DNA from: DXYV01 sp045543215
Lineage (GTDB): Bacteria > Bacillota > Clostridia > Oscillospirales > Oscillospiraceae
NCBI GenBank assembly: GCA_045543215.1
Contig: JAZQMD010000026.1
Location: 1-6,924 of the forward strand
Direction: 5' to 3'
DNA length: 6,924 nt
In this document: positions 1 to 5,974 of the stretch, one piece after another
Layout of the letters: each line of letters opens with the position of its first letter
Numbering within the stretch: position 1 is the stretch's first letter
The notes under the pieces: model-generated
Seen by the model: the letters and a program-made list of their open reading frames with translations, nothing else
What the model was told of the DNA's origin: nothing
Database searches by the model: none
Program-made: the position numbers and the translations under genes

Positions 1-410
1 TGCTCCCCCTCTAAAGGAAAGCCCTCCATAAAGCCGGACAATACCGGTGTGGTAAAAGCCCTCACCTGGCTCATGAGCAGCAGCGTGACTAACAGGCCGA
101 ACAGAAAGTTCATTGCCGAGCCTGCCACCAGAATCAAAAGCTTTTTCCACGCCTTCTGGCAGGAAAAGGCCCGGGGATCTCCGGTTTCCTCATCCTCCCC
201 CTCCATGGCGCAAAAACCACCAATGGGAAACAGGCGCAAGGAGTAAAGTGTCTCTCCCCTCTGCCTTTTGAGTAGGAGAGGCCCCATACCAATTGCAAAC
301 TCATTTACCTTCACCCCTGTCAGTTTGGCAGTAGCAAAGTGACCAAATTCATGTACGGCGATCAATACGCCGAAAAGTAAGATAGCCAACAATAAATATA
401 GAAAATACAA
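1..410 (-). CDS. rseP: RseP/RasP-family site-2 intramembrane zinc metalloprotease (partial, N-terminal 136 residues)
   Basis: This is the N-terminal part of a site-2 (M50) protease, which cuts transmembrane segments such as anti-sigma factors and leftover signal peptides inside the membrane. The first membrane segment (about residues 2-19) ends in the zinc-binding motif HEFGH (H20, E21, H24). It is followed by NEFAIGMGP (36-44) and RLFPIGGF (59-66), both typical of the RseP/RasP/MmpA group. A second hydrophobic segment starts near residue 91 and holds GSAMNF (97-102). The start is TTG at 410-408, chosen because the conserved N-terminus begins there and an AGGTG ribosome binding site lies 7 bases upstream, overlapping the dxr stop. 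There is no ATG in a sensible place. The gene lies 9 bp downstream of dxr, as the last visible member of the cluster. The PDZ domain and the C-terminal metal-ligand motif lie beyond the left edge. The family call is firm; the substrate is unknown. Confidence 0.93.
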   Translation of the reverse strand, partial: MYFLYLLLAILLFGVLIAVHEFGHFATAKLTGVKVNEFAIGMGPLLLKRQRGETLYSLRLFPIGGFCAMEGEDEETGDPRAFSCQKAWKKLLILVAGSAMNFLFGLLVTLLLMSQVRAFTTPVLSGFMEGFPLEGE

Positions 411-420
411 TTTATCACCT
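410..420 (-). promoter_or_regulatory. Ribosome binding site fixing the TTG start of rseP
   Basis: Read on the minus strand, the bases are TGAGGTGATAAATTG. The dxr stop codon TGA (422-420) shares its last base with the AGGTG Shine-Dalgarno core (420-416), and the TTG start follows after ATAAA. The overlap suggests that rseP translation is coupled to the end of dxr translation. Confidence 0.65.
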
Positions 421-1562
421 CAAATAGAATTAAAAACCACCTGACGGGCTGCCTGGTCTGCCGCCAAAATCTCCTCCAATCCAGGTTGCTCAACCGCGCT
501 CACCTCGTCCAGGGCAGTAGCCACCAACTCATCGATACGTGTAAGAGAAATACGCTCGGACAAAAACAAAGAGACAGCAGCTTCGTTGGCCCCATTGAGA
601 ATGGCGGCGGCACTTCCTCTCCTCTCAGCGCAACTCAGGGCTAGCTTTAGGCAACGGAACGTTTCCAGATCCGGTTGAGCAAAGGTAAGTGGAGGACAAG
701 AAAGTAAATCTAAACTCCGGGCGGGACCTGGCGCACGCTCCGGCCAGGTCAGCGCATACTGGATTGGCAAGCGCATATCGGGTGTCCCTAGTTGGGCCAG
801 TACCGCCCCATCCTGATATTCCACCATGGAATGAATGATGCTCTCCCTATGAATGACAATAGAAATCTCTTCGGGTGGCAGGCTATACAACCACATGGCC
901 TCGATAAACTCCAGCCCCTTGTTCATCAGGGTTGCACAATCCACGGTGATCTTACTCCCCATGGACCAGTTTGGATGGCACAAGGCCTGGGCCTTGGTTA
1001 CCTGGGAGAGTGCCTGCCGATCATAGCCGAAAAAAGGTCCACCAGAGGCAGTAAGGATAACCCTCCCTACTGCCTCCCTCTGTGAACCCTGGAGGCATTG
1101 GAAAATGGCTGAATGCTCCGAGTCCACCGGAACAATCTCCGCCCCATATTCCTCAGCCGCAGCCATAACAAGCTCCCCGGCACACACCAAGGTTTCTTTG
1201 TTTGCCAGGGCAATACGCTTGCCTGCCCGGATCGCCGCTAGGGTAGGCTCCAGTCCAGCCACCCCTACTACGGCGGTAACCACTGTATCTACCTCCTCCA
1301 AGGCTGCAGCCTCCAGTAGCCCATCCCGGCCTCCCACCACCCGGATAGGGGTATCCGCCAAACGCAGCCGCAGGTCAGCCGCAGCCCTTTCATCCGCTGC
1401 TACCACTAGGGTAGGAGAAACCCTTCTGGCCTGTTCCTCAGCCAAACCCACGCTGGAGTTTACCGTAATGGCGGCCACACGTAGCCCCAAGGCTTCGGCA
1501 ACCTCCAAAGTCTGCCGGCCGATGGAACCGGTAGACCCTAAAACAGAAAGACAGCGTCTCAT
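420..1562 (-). CDS. dxr: 1-deoxy-D-xylulose 5-phosphate reductoisomerase
   Basis: Dxr (IspC) converts DXP to 2-C-methyl-D-erythritol 4-phosphate using NADPH, the committed step of the MEP isoprenoid pathway in the cytoplasm. The 380 residues are close to the usual length (E. coli about 398). The NADPH-binding GSTGSIG is at 9-15 and NKET at 121-124. The metal ligands are D147 and E149 in VDSEH and E218 in NKGLE. The flexible-loop region follows TASGGPF (171-177), and NGANEAAV lies at 323-330. One oddity is that the usual serine of VDSAT, equivalent to E. coli Ser222, is Cys209 here (VDCATLMNKG). The ATG sits 3 bp after cdsA, with GGAGG 7 bases upstream. Linkage to uppS makes sense because its product ultimately feeds undecaprenyl phosphate synthesis. 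The identification is secure. Confidence 0.98.
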   Translation of the reverse strand: MRRCLSVLGSTGSIGRQTLEVAEALGLRVAAITVNSSVGLAEEQARRVSPTLVVAADERAAADLRLRLADTPIRVVGGRDGLLEAAALEEVDTVVTAVVGVAGLEPTLAAIRAGKRIALANKETLVCAGELVMAAAEEYGAEIVPVDSEHSAIFQCLQGSQREAVGRVILTASGGPFFGYDRQALSQVTKAQALCHPNWSMGSKITVDCATLMNKGLEFIEAMWLYSLPPEEISIVIHRESIIHSMVEYQDGAVLAQLGTPDMRLPIQYALTWPERAPGPARSLDLLSCPPLTFAQPDLETFRCLKLALSCAERRGSAAAILNGANEAAVSLFLSERISLTRIDELVATALDEVSAVEQPGLEEILAADQAARQVVFNSI

Positions 1563-1565
1563 CTC

Positions 1566-2393
1566 CTAACCTCCCAGAGAAAAGGCCGGGATCAGCCAGA
1601 CAAGTATCTCTGTCAGTGGTGCGCAAAAAATTACGCTGTCAAAGCGATCCAGTATCCCGCCATGCCCAGGCAAGATATTACCAAAATCCTTTAGCCCATA
1701 TTGGCGCTTAATATAAGAAAATGAAAGATCCCCAATTTGTGAAATCATGCTTCCCAGTCCCCCATAGACCACCAAAGAGAGATAGTTTACCTCTATCCCC
1801 AAAGCCACCTGCATTACCCCGCCATAAATGCAGCAGCTTACCATCGCCCCCAAAAAACCTCCAATTGCCCCCTCCCATGTCTTTTTAGGGGACAGATCAG
1901 GCGCCAGCTTGTGCCTTCCAAAGGCCATCCCCGCAAAGAGGGCACAGGCATCGCTGCAAAAAGCGGAAACCAAAGGGATAAAACTATAATATTCCCCCAA
2001 TCCACCCTCAGCCCTGTAGATACGCATGAAGGAAGAGAGGAAATAGGGGATTATAAATGTGAAAAAAAAGGCCCCGCCCATCTTCTCTAGGGTAACAGAA
2101 TAGTGACTGGCCAGAGCCTCACAAAACACAAGAGTTACATAACACAATACACCTAACAAAAAGGGCTTTTGGTAGGCACCGAAGTAGACCCAAAATGGAA
2201 TGAGGCCAGAGATAATAATAGAATAGGCTGAGATTCGGGCATGTTTGACAAAACCTGTGGACCACAGCACCTCATGTACCGCCACCATGGATAGCAAGGA
2301 AGCGGCAATCGCTAAGCAGATAGGTGGCAAGACAAAGAAAATTAACAGGATCAGTGGGATACATACCACCGCCACCATGATGCGCTGAACCAT
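1566..2393 (-). CDS. cdsA: Phosphatidate cytidylyltransferase (CDP-diglyceride synthase)
   Basis: CdsA is an integral membrane enzyme that makes CDP-diacylglycerol from CTP and phosphatidic acid, the common precursor of phosphatidylglycerol and other phospholipids. The 275-residue protein is hydrophobic through most of its length, with several membrane segments (for example about 7-36, 56-72, 78-94, 108-121 and 179-199). Diagnostic motifs are SDACALFAG (147-155), SPKKTWEG (168-175), QIGDL (219-223), and the family signature from S226 to D252. That signature carries K229, R230, K235, D236, H244, D249 and D252 in the arrangement S-x-I-K-R-x4-K-D...GHGGILDRFD. The start codon directly abuts the uppS stop (TGAATG), with GGAGG 7 bases upstream inside uppS, so the two genes are very likely translationally coupled. 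Length and motifs are intact. Confidence 0.97.
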   Translation of the reverse strand: MVQRIMVAVVCIPLILLIFFVLPPICLAIAASLLSMVAVHEVLWSTGFVKHARISAYSIIISGLIPFWVYFGAYQKPFLLGVLCYVTLVFCEALASHYSVTLEKMGGAFFFTFIIPYFLSSFMRIYRAEGGLGEYYSFIPLVSAFCSDACALFAGMAFGRHKLAPDLSPKKTWEGAIGGFLGAMVSCCIYGGVMQVALGIEVNYLSLVVYGGLGSMISQIGDLSFSYIKRQYGLKDFGNILPGHGGILDRFDSVIFCAPLTEILVWLIPAFSLGG

Positions 2394-3146
2394 TCAAACA
2401 CCTCCGAACCGGCGAGATCGTCTCTGGTAGTCCACCAAAGCCCGATCCAGCTCCGCCCGGCCAAAATCGGGCCAGAGCACATCAGTAAAATAAAATTCAG
2501 CATAAGCTGACTGCCACAGCAGAAAGTTGGATACACGTACTTCCCCACTCGGACGGATAATCAAATCCGGGTCAGGGATCCCGGATGTCCAGAGGTAGGT
2601 GGAAAATACCTGCTCAGTCAAATGATTTGGGTCGCCCCTTCCCTGAAGACAGTCCTGGGCAAAGGCCTTGGCCGCGCGAATCAACTCATCCCGTCCTCCA
2701 TAATTCAAGCAAATATTGGCTTGAAACCCATGATACTCCTTTGAAATCTGTGCAGTTCGCTCACACAGGGAACGCAGCTGTGGGCTAAGTGGAGACAAAT
2801 CTCCAAAAAAAGCCAACCTAATTTTATCCCGGGCCATTGTCTCGATGGCCTCATGGAGGTACTTCTCCAGCAGACGCATGATAGCCCCAACTTCCTCATT
2901 GGGTCGTTTCCAATTCTCAGTGGAAAAAGCATACACCGTCAGATAGTCCATCCCAAGTTCCCGACAATAGGTGGCAATATCCCGGAAAGTCTCGGCCCCA
3001 GAAGTATGCCCAGCCGTGCGAGGCATGCCTCTTCGCTTCGCCCAGCGTCCATTGCCATCCATAATAATAGCCACATGACGGGGTAAACAGGCCGGATCCA
3101 AAGCCACTTCCCGCTTCTTGTCCTTTGATTGAAACAGACTGAGCAT
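2394..3146 (-). CDS. uppS: Undecaprenyl diphosphate synthase (cis-prenyltransferase)
   Basis: UppS adds isopentenyl diphosphate units in cis configuration to farnesyl diphosphate. The product is the C55 lipid carrier used for peptidoglycan and wall polymers. The 250-residue length is typical. The catalytic block IIMDGNGRWAKRRG (27-40) contains the essential aspartate at D30. It is followed by FSTENWKRP (74-82), NYGGRDE (148-154), and the C-terminal DPDLIIRPSGE...SNFLLWQSAYAEFYFTDVLWPDF region (about 192-228). The protein ends in the usual RRFGG. The common RT(S/G)GE motif reads RPSGE (198-202) here, a conservative variant of the motif context with R198 and E202 kept. A GGAGGGG ribosome binding site (3161-3155) lies 8 bases before the ATG. 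The gene starts a tightly packed group with cdsA, dxr and rseP. Chain length cannot be read from sequence alone, but context favours C55. Confidence 0.97.
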   Translation of the reverse strand: MLSLFQSKDKKREVALDPACLPRHVAIIMDGNGRWAKRRGMPRTAGHTSGAETFRDIATYCRELGMDYLTVYAFSTENWKRPNEEVGAIMRLLEKYLHEAIETMARDKIRLAFFGDLSPLSPQLRSLCERTAQISKEYHGFQANICLNYGGRDELIRAAKAFAQDCLQGRGDPNHLTEQVFSTYLWTSGIPDPDLIIRPSGEVRVSNFLLWQSAYAEFYFTDVLWPDFGRAELDRALVDYQRRSRRFGGV

Positions 3147-3371
3147 AAATCCAACCCCTCCACCATCCTATTATCCACCGGTTCCGCTCAGAACATACCG
3201 TCCCCAGTTTTCTCCGAAATGTCATTTAAAGCTTCAAATCTTTTATAGCTTGCCACGCATAGCTATTTATCTGGAACATGAAAGGGAACCCTGACGGTTC
3301 CCTTTTCCACGGTCCTTCCATCCCAGGCCTTTACAAATATGCTTTTCATTATACGCTGACCTGTAAGACAC
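3147..3371 (-). other. 225-bp spacer between frr and uppS
   Basis: This is the only sizeable gap in the minus-strand cluster. It contains a perfect hairpin near its frr end and a strong uppS ribosome binding site at its other end. Between them I see AT-rich stretches (for example TATAAA read on the minus strand near 3245), but no well-spaced -35/-10 pair that I would call a promoter. Short open frames here have no start signals or familiar content. A separate promoter for uppS-cdsA-dxr-rseP is plausible but not shown. Confidence 0.4.
3281..3305 (-). terminator. Perfect 10-bp hairpin downstream of frr (terminator or attenuator-like)
   Basis: AAAGGGAACC (3281-3290) pairs perfectly with GGTTCCCTTT (3296-3305) around a 5-base loop. 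It begins 66 bases after the frr stop. In the minus direction the stem ends in only three T residues followed by CATG, so the U-tract is weak. It may act as a partial terminator, an RNA processing or stability element, or an attenuator between pyrH-frr and uppS onward. In the plus direction it has a TTTT end, but no plus-strand gene lies upstream. Confidence 0.55.
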
Positions 3372-3926
3372 TTAAACCGCCATCAATTCTTTTTCCTTCT
3401 CATCTGCCAACTTGTCAATCTCCTTGCAATACTGGTCAGTCAGCTTTTGCAGTTCTTCCTCGTATTCCAAATAAACGTCCTCAGTAAGTTCGGACTTCTT
3501 TTTCATCTCCTTGTATTTCTCAATCGCATCCCGGCGGATATTGCGGATTGCTACCTTGCCATTCTCCCCGTATTTACGAACCTGCTTGCTCAGTTCCTTA
3601 CGTCGCTCCTCGGTAAGCTGGGGAAAGCTAAGACGGATAACCCGTCCGTCATTCTGGGGATTAATACCCAAGTCGGAGGACTGGATTACCTTTTCAATCT
3701 CCCGAAGAAGAGAACTGTCCCAGGGCTGGATTGCCAACGTGCGGGGATCAGGAGTAGAGATACTGGCTACCTGCTGAAGAGGGGTTGGCGTACCGTAATA
3801 TTCCACGGTAATCCGATCCAGCACGGCAGCATTTGCCCTGCCTGCACGAACGGAGGCAAAGTCCCCCTTGACCACCTCCACCGTCTTTTTCATTTTCTCA
3901 TCATAAGGCTTATGAATCTCTCTCAT
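3372..3926 (-). CDS. frr: Ribosome recycling factor
   Basis: RRF works with EF-G to split the post-termination ribosome into subunits so it can start again. The 184 residues match the family's almost invariant length of about 185. The sequence shows the long-helix domain I start with SVRAGRAN (25-32). Domain II follows with YYGTPTPLQQVASIS (43-57) and ISTPDPRTLAIQPWD (56-70). The return helices include LTEERRKELSK (104-114) and VAIRNIRRDA (125-134), with the functionally important arginine at about R132. The protein ends in the usual DEKEKELMAV. It starts 13 bp after pyrH with a strong GGAGG 8 bases before the ATG, the standard pyrH-frr pairing. Nothing is unusual in the coding sequence. Confidence 0.98.
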   Translation of the reverse strand: MREIHKPYDEKMKKTVEVVKGDFASVRAGRANAAVLDRITVEYYGTPTPLQQVASISTPDPRTLAIQPWDSSLLREIEKVIQSSDLGINPQNDGRVIRLSFPQLTEERRKELSKQVRKYGENGKVAIRNIRRDAIEKYKEMKKKSELTEDVYLEYEEELQKLTDQYCKEIDKLADEKEKELMAV

Positions 3927-3939
3927 TGCCGTATCCTCC

Positions 3940-4659
3940 TTAGTCTTTCACAATGGTCCCAATTTTCTCCCCGTAGACCACCCTTAGAATGTTTTCCGGG
4001 TCCTTCAATGCAAACAAAATCACCGGAATTTTATTATCCATAGACAGGGAAGTAGCGGTGTAATCCATCACCTGAAGATGCTGGGTCAACACGTCATCAT
4101 AGGTAATGGTATCATACTTCACCGCATTGGGATCCAGATGGGGGTCAGCGCTATATACGCCGTCAATATTCTTAGCCAGCAGGATCACGTCCGCGTCAAT
4201 CTCCGCTGCCCGAAGGACAGCGGCAGTGTCAGTAGAGAAAAAGGGATTTCCCGTACCGCAACCGAAAATGACTACCCGACCCTTCTCCAAATGGCGGATC
4301 GCCCGGGAACGTATATAAGGTTCGGCAATAGAGTGCATCTCAATGGCGGTTTGTACCCGGACATCCACTCCTTTCTGTTCCAAGATATCCGCCAGGGCCA
4401 GACAATTGATGGCGGTAGCCAGCATGCCCATATGGTCAGCTCTGGTGCGCTCCTGCATGCCCTTACCATCCTTCAGACCTCTCCAGAAATTGCCACCACC
4501 TACCACAACGCCTACCTGAACACCAGCCTTACAACAGCGTGCAATTACACTGCACACCTGGTCAATGACCTGAAAATCCAGACCACGGGATACATCACCG
4601 GCCAGCGCTTCTCCGCTGATCTTGAGTAAAACCCGCCTATATTTCAGTTCTCCATTCAT
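3940..4659 (-). CDS. pyrH: UMP kinase (uridylate kinase)
   Basis: Bacterial PyrH phosphorylates UMP to UDP in pyrimidine nucleotide synthesis. It belongs to the amino-acid-kinase fold and is unrelated to the eukaryotic UMP/CMP kinases. The 239-residue length is typical. Visible motifs are the N-terminal LLKISGEAL (11-19), VVVGGGNFWRG (51-61), the UMP-binding DHMGMLAT (75-82), GTGNPFFSTDTAA (135-147), and the nucleotide-site AKNIDGVYSADP (162-173), ending with MDNKIPVILFAL (207-218). The ATG at 4659 has AAGGGGG (4675-4669) as its ribosome binding site 9 bases upstream. In many bacteria rpsB and tsf precede pyrH, but here the upstream neighbour is a divergent carboxypeptidase gene. pyrH is therefore the first gene of this transcription unit. 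Confidence 0.98.
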   Translation of the reverse strand: MNGELKYRRVLLKISGEALAGDVSRGLDFQVIDQVCSVIARCCKAGVQVGVVVGGGNFWRGLKDGKGMQERTRADHMGMLATAINCLALADILEQKGVDVRVQTAIEMHSIAEPYIRSRAIRHLEKGRVVIFGCGTGNPFFSTDTAAVLRAAEIDADVILLAKNIDGVYSADPHLDPNAVKYDTITYDDVLTQHLQVMDYTATSLSMDNKIPVILFALKDPENILRVVYGEKIGTIVKD

Positions 4660-4683
4660 CCGAAACGACCCCCTTGCCAGCCA

Positions 4684-4713
4684 TTGTCTTTATTTTTATT
4701 ATTTTAATATAAT
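4684..4713 (+). promoter_or_regulatory. Possible second plus-strand promoter in the divergent region
   Basis: TTGTCT (4684-4689) is followed after 18 bases by a perfect TATAAT (4708-4713). It lies on top of the candidate pyrH promoter on the other strand. If active, it would give a leader of nearly 200 bases for the carboxypeptidase gene. AT-richness alone could produce this match. Confidence 0.25.
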
Positions 4714-4736
4714 TTTCCTCATTTGCATAGAGGCAA
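4706..4736 (-). promoter_or_regulatory. pyrH: Candidate promoter for pyrH-frr
   Basis: Read on the minus strand, TTGCCT (4736-4731) is followed after 18-19 bases by TTATAT or TATATT (4712-4706) in a strongly AT-rich stretch. Transcription would start near 4700 and leave a leader of about 40 bases carrying the AAGGGGG ribosome binding site. The -10 is ambiguous because the region contains several overlapping TATA-like hexamers. Confidence 0.4.
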
Positions 4737-4810
4737 TTTAAATTTTTTGCTCCGCTGCTTCCAAATATGGATGGAACATACTCCTTTTCCCTAAAAACAC
4801 CATTTTGTCC

Positions 4811-4839
4811 TGGAAAAATTCTGTCTTCCATGATATACT
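4811..4839 (+). promoter_or_regulatory. Extended -10 promoter for the VanY-type carboxypeptidase
   Basis: TGGAAA (4811-4816) is followed 17 bases later by TATACT (4834-4839), which is preceded by TGA, so the extended -10 element TGnTATACT is complete. Transcription would start near 4846, about 70 bases before the ATG at 4916. The promoter overlaps the 5' end of the longest open frame, which is evidence against translation beginning upstream at 4805. Confidence 0.6.
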
Positions 4840-4902
4840 ATATTTAACACATCTACCTTTGATACTCTGTGCCCCTCCAGGGTCGGAAACCTTAAATTCA
4901 AT

Positions 4903-4918
4903 GGAGGCCTTTTCCATG
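4903..4918 (+). promoter_or_regulatory. Ribosome binding site that sets the carboxypeptidase start at 4916
   Basis: GGAGG (4903-4907) stands 8 bases before ATG 4916-4918. The in-frame ATG at 4901 overlaps this GGAGG and has no Shine-Dalgarno sequence of its own. The ATG at 4805 likewise lacks one and lies upstream of the predicted transcription start. Confidence 0.75.
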
Positions 4919-5698
4919 CCACACAAGCCACGACATAACCGCCGCCCCAGACACTCTCCCCTTCCCCGACTCCTGCCGTTTCTTGCTGCTGTTTGTATGG
5001 CGGTGGTTATAGTCTTAGCTTTTTGGGGAGGAGGAAAAAACAGGGTCCATGTTGAAACGCAAAGCAATCCCCCTACCATCAGTCCTCAATCCTCCCCTAC
5101 TTCTCCTTCCTCCCAACCGACAGAGGCGGTTACACTCCCCTGGAACCTTACCCTTGTAAACGCCAGCCATCCTCTGCCAGAGGACTTTAAAGTCGAGACT
5201 ACCCCTCTGTCCAACGGCTTAACCTTTGACACTCGGGCTTACGAAGCTTTGATAGAAATGCTGGAGGCCTGCCGGGCCGAGGGACTGGAGCCTATTGTGT
5301 GCTCAGCCTACCGTTCCGTTTCTCGCCAAACTGAACTGTTTGAAAACAAGCTTCAATCCTATTTGGCCGACGGACTTTCCCATGATGAAGCCTATGCTGC
5401 CGTTTCCAAGGAGATTGCTGTCCCAGGCACCAGCGAACACAGCCTCGGTCTGGCAGTAGATATCTGCGCTCTTTCCTATCAACTGCTGGATGAGGCCCAG
5501 GCCAATACCGCTGAGCAGCAATGGCTTATGTCCAACTGCCATAAATATGGCTTTATCCTCCGCTATCCCAAGGGCAAATCCCACCTTACCGGGATTATCT
5601 ACGAACCATGGCACTACCGCTATGTGGGAAAAGAGGCTGCTGCCGAGATCACCAATCAGGGCCTATGCCTGGAGGAATATTTGGAACTTTATACTTGA
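4916..5698 (+). CDS. Membrane-anchored D-alanyl-D-alanine carboxypeptidase, VanY/M15B family
   Basis: From the ATG at 4916 the protein has 260 residues. It has a basic cytoplasmic N-terminus, one hydrophobic segment (about 19-37) acting as membrane anchor or uncleaved signal, and a Ser/Pro/Thr-rich linker (about 48-70). The extracellular M15 zinc peptidase domain runs from about 85 to 260. Motifs are SAYRS (130-134), PGTSEHSLGLAVDI (170-183) with zinc ligands H175 and D182, and EPWHYRYVG (230-238) with catalytic E230 and zinc ligand H233. Such enzymes remove the terminal D-Ala from peptidoglycan stem peptides outside the membrane. No vanR/S/H/X-like genes are in view, so housekeeping wall trimming is more likely than vancomycin resistance. 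A longer in-frame start at 4805 exists but would add residues before the membrane anchor and overlap the promoter. The gene is transcribed alone, between its own promoter and terminator. Confidence 0.92.
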   Translation: MPHKPRHNRRPRHSPLPRLLPFLAAVCMAVVIVLAFWGGGKNRVHVETQSNPPTISPQSSPTSPSSQPTEAVTLPWNLTLVNASHPLPEDFKVETTPLSNGLTFDTRAYEALIEMLEACRAEGLEPIVCSAYRSVSRQTELFENKLQSYLADGLSHDEAYAAVSKEIAVPGTSEHSLGLAVDICALSYQLLDEAQANTAEQQWLMSNCHKYGFILRYPKGKSHLTGIIYEPWHYRYVGKEAAAEITNQGLCLEEYLELYT

Positions 5699-5711
5699 AT
5701 AAATTGACCAA

Positions 5712-5746
5712 AATGAGGGAGTGGCTTAGCCTCTCTCTTATTTTTT
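5712..5746 (+). terminator. Intrinsic terminator after the carboxypeptidase gene
   Basis: The arm 5712-5725 (ending GGGAGTGGC) pairs with 5729-5742 (starting GCCTCTCTC) around a TTA loop, with one T-T mismatch and two G-T pairs. A T-run continues to 5746. It lies 13 bases after the stop codon, the classic arrangement. Confidence 0.85.
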
Positions 5747-5895
5747 ATGAAAAAATATTGATATAACTCTTACCTTATCCCAGAAATACGAACTCCCCAC
5801 CGAAAATATATCAGTACGGTTATACAAACATTCATTTTCCCCCACTTTTCCCAAGTAATTGCTGTAAACTTACTTATATTCCTCCACTAAGACAC
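5747..5895. other. AT-rich spacer without recognised elements
   Basis: Between the terminator and the promoter of the next gene I see AT-rich sequence with pyrimidine runs. I find no open frame with a ribosome binding site, no long hairpin and no repeat. Confidence 0.5.
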
Positions 5896-5924
5896 TTGTT
5901 TCTTTTCCATTAATCCGCTATAAT
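5896..5924 (+). promoter_or_regulatory. Promoter for the DUF4364-type gene
   Basis: TTGTTT (5896-5901) and a perfect TATAAT (5919-5924) are separated by 17 bases. The start would be near 5931, giving a leader of about 44 bases that ends in the GGAGG ribosome binding site. Confidence 0.7.
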
Positions 5925-5974
5925 AAGACTTACTTTGACCCTAACCGCCGTCTGCAATTAGGAGGTATCCCCGC

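Noticed and set aside
198..202. UppS residues 198-202 read RPSGE instead of the more usual RT(S/G)GE (positions here are protein residues)
   Set aside because: The flanking Arg and Glu are kept, and I believe proline occurs at this place in other clostridial UppS proteins, so it is probably ordinary variation.
1105..1569. 154-codon plus-strand open frame opposite dxr
   Set aside because: It lies fully antisense to dxr, which has complete family motifs. The translation is Ser/Ala/Thr/Pro low-complexity typical of a shadow frame, and it has no convincing ribosome binding site.
3447..4043. 198-codon plus-strand open frame across frr and the end of pyrH
   Set aside because: It is antisense to two secure genes and to the gap between them. 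The translation shows no recognisable domain.
4078..4629. 183-codon plus-strand open frame opposite pyrH
   Set aside because: It is a shadow of pyrH with no family signal.
4738..4779. 13-codon minus-strand frame upstream of pyrH with an AAAGGAG before its ATG, considered as a leader peptide
   Set aside because: The GGAG is only one base from the ATG, too close for normal initiation. The frame probably also lies upstream of the candidate pyrH transcription start, and the codons show no run suggesting attenuation.
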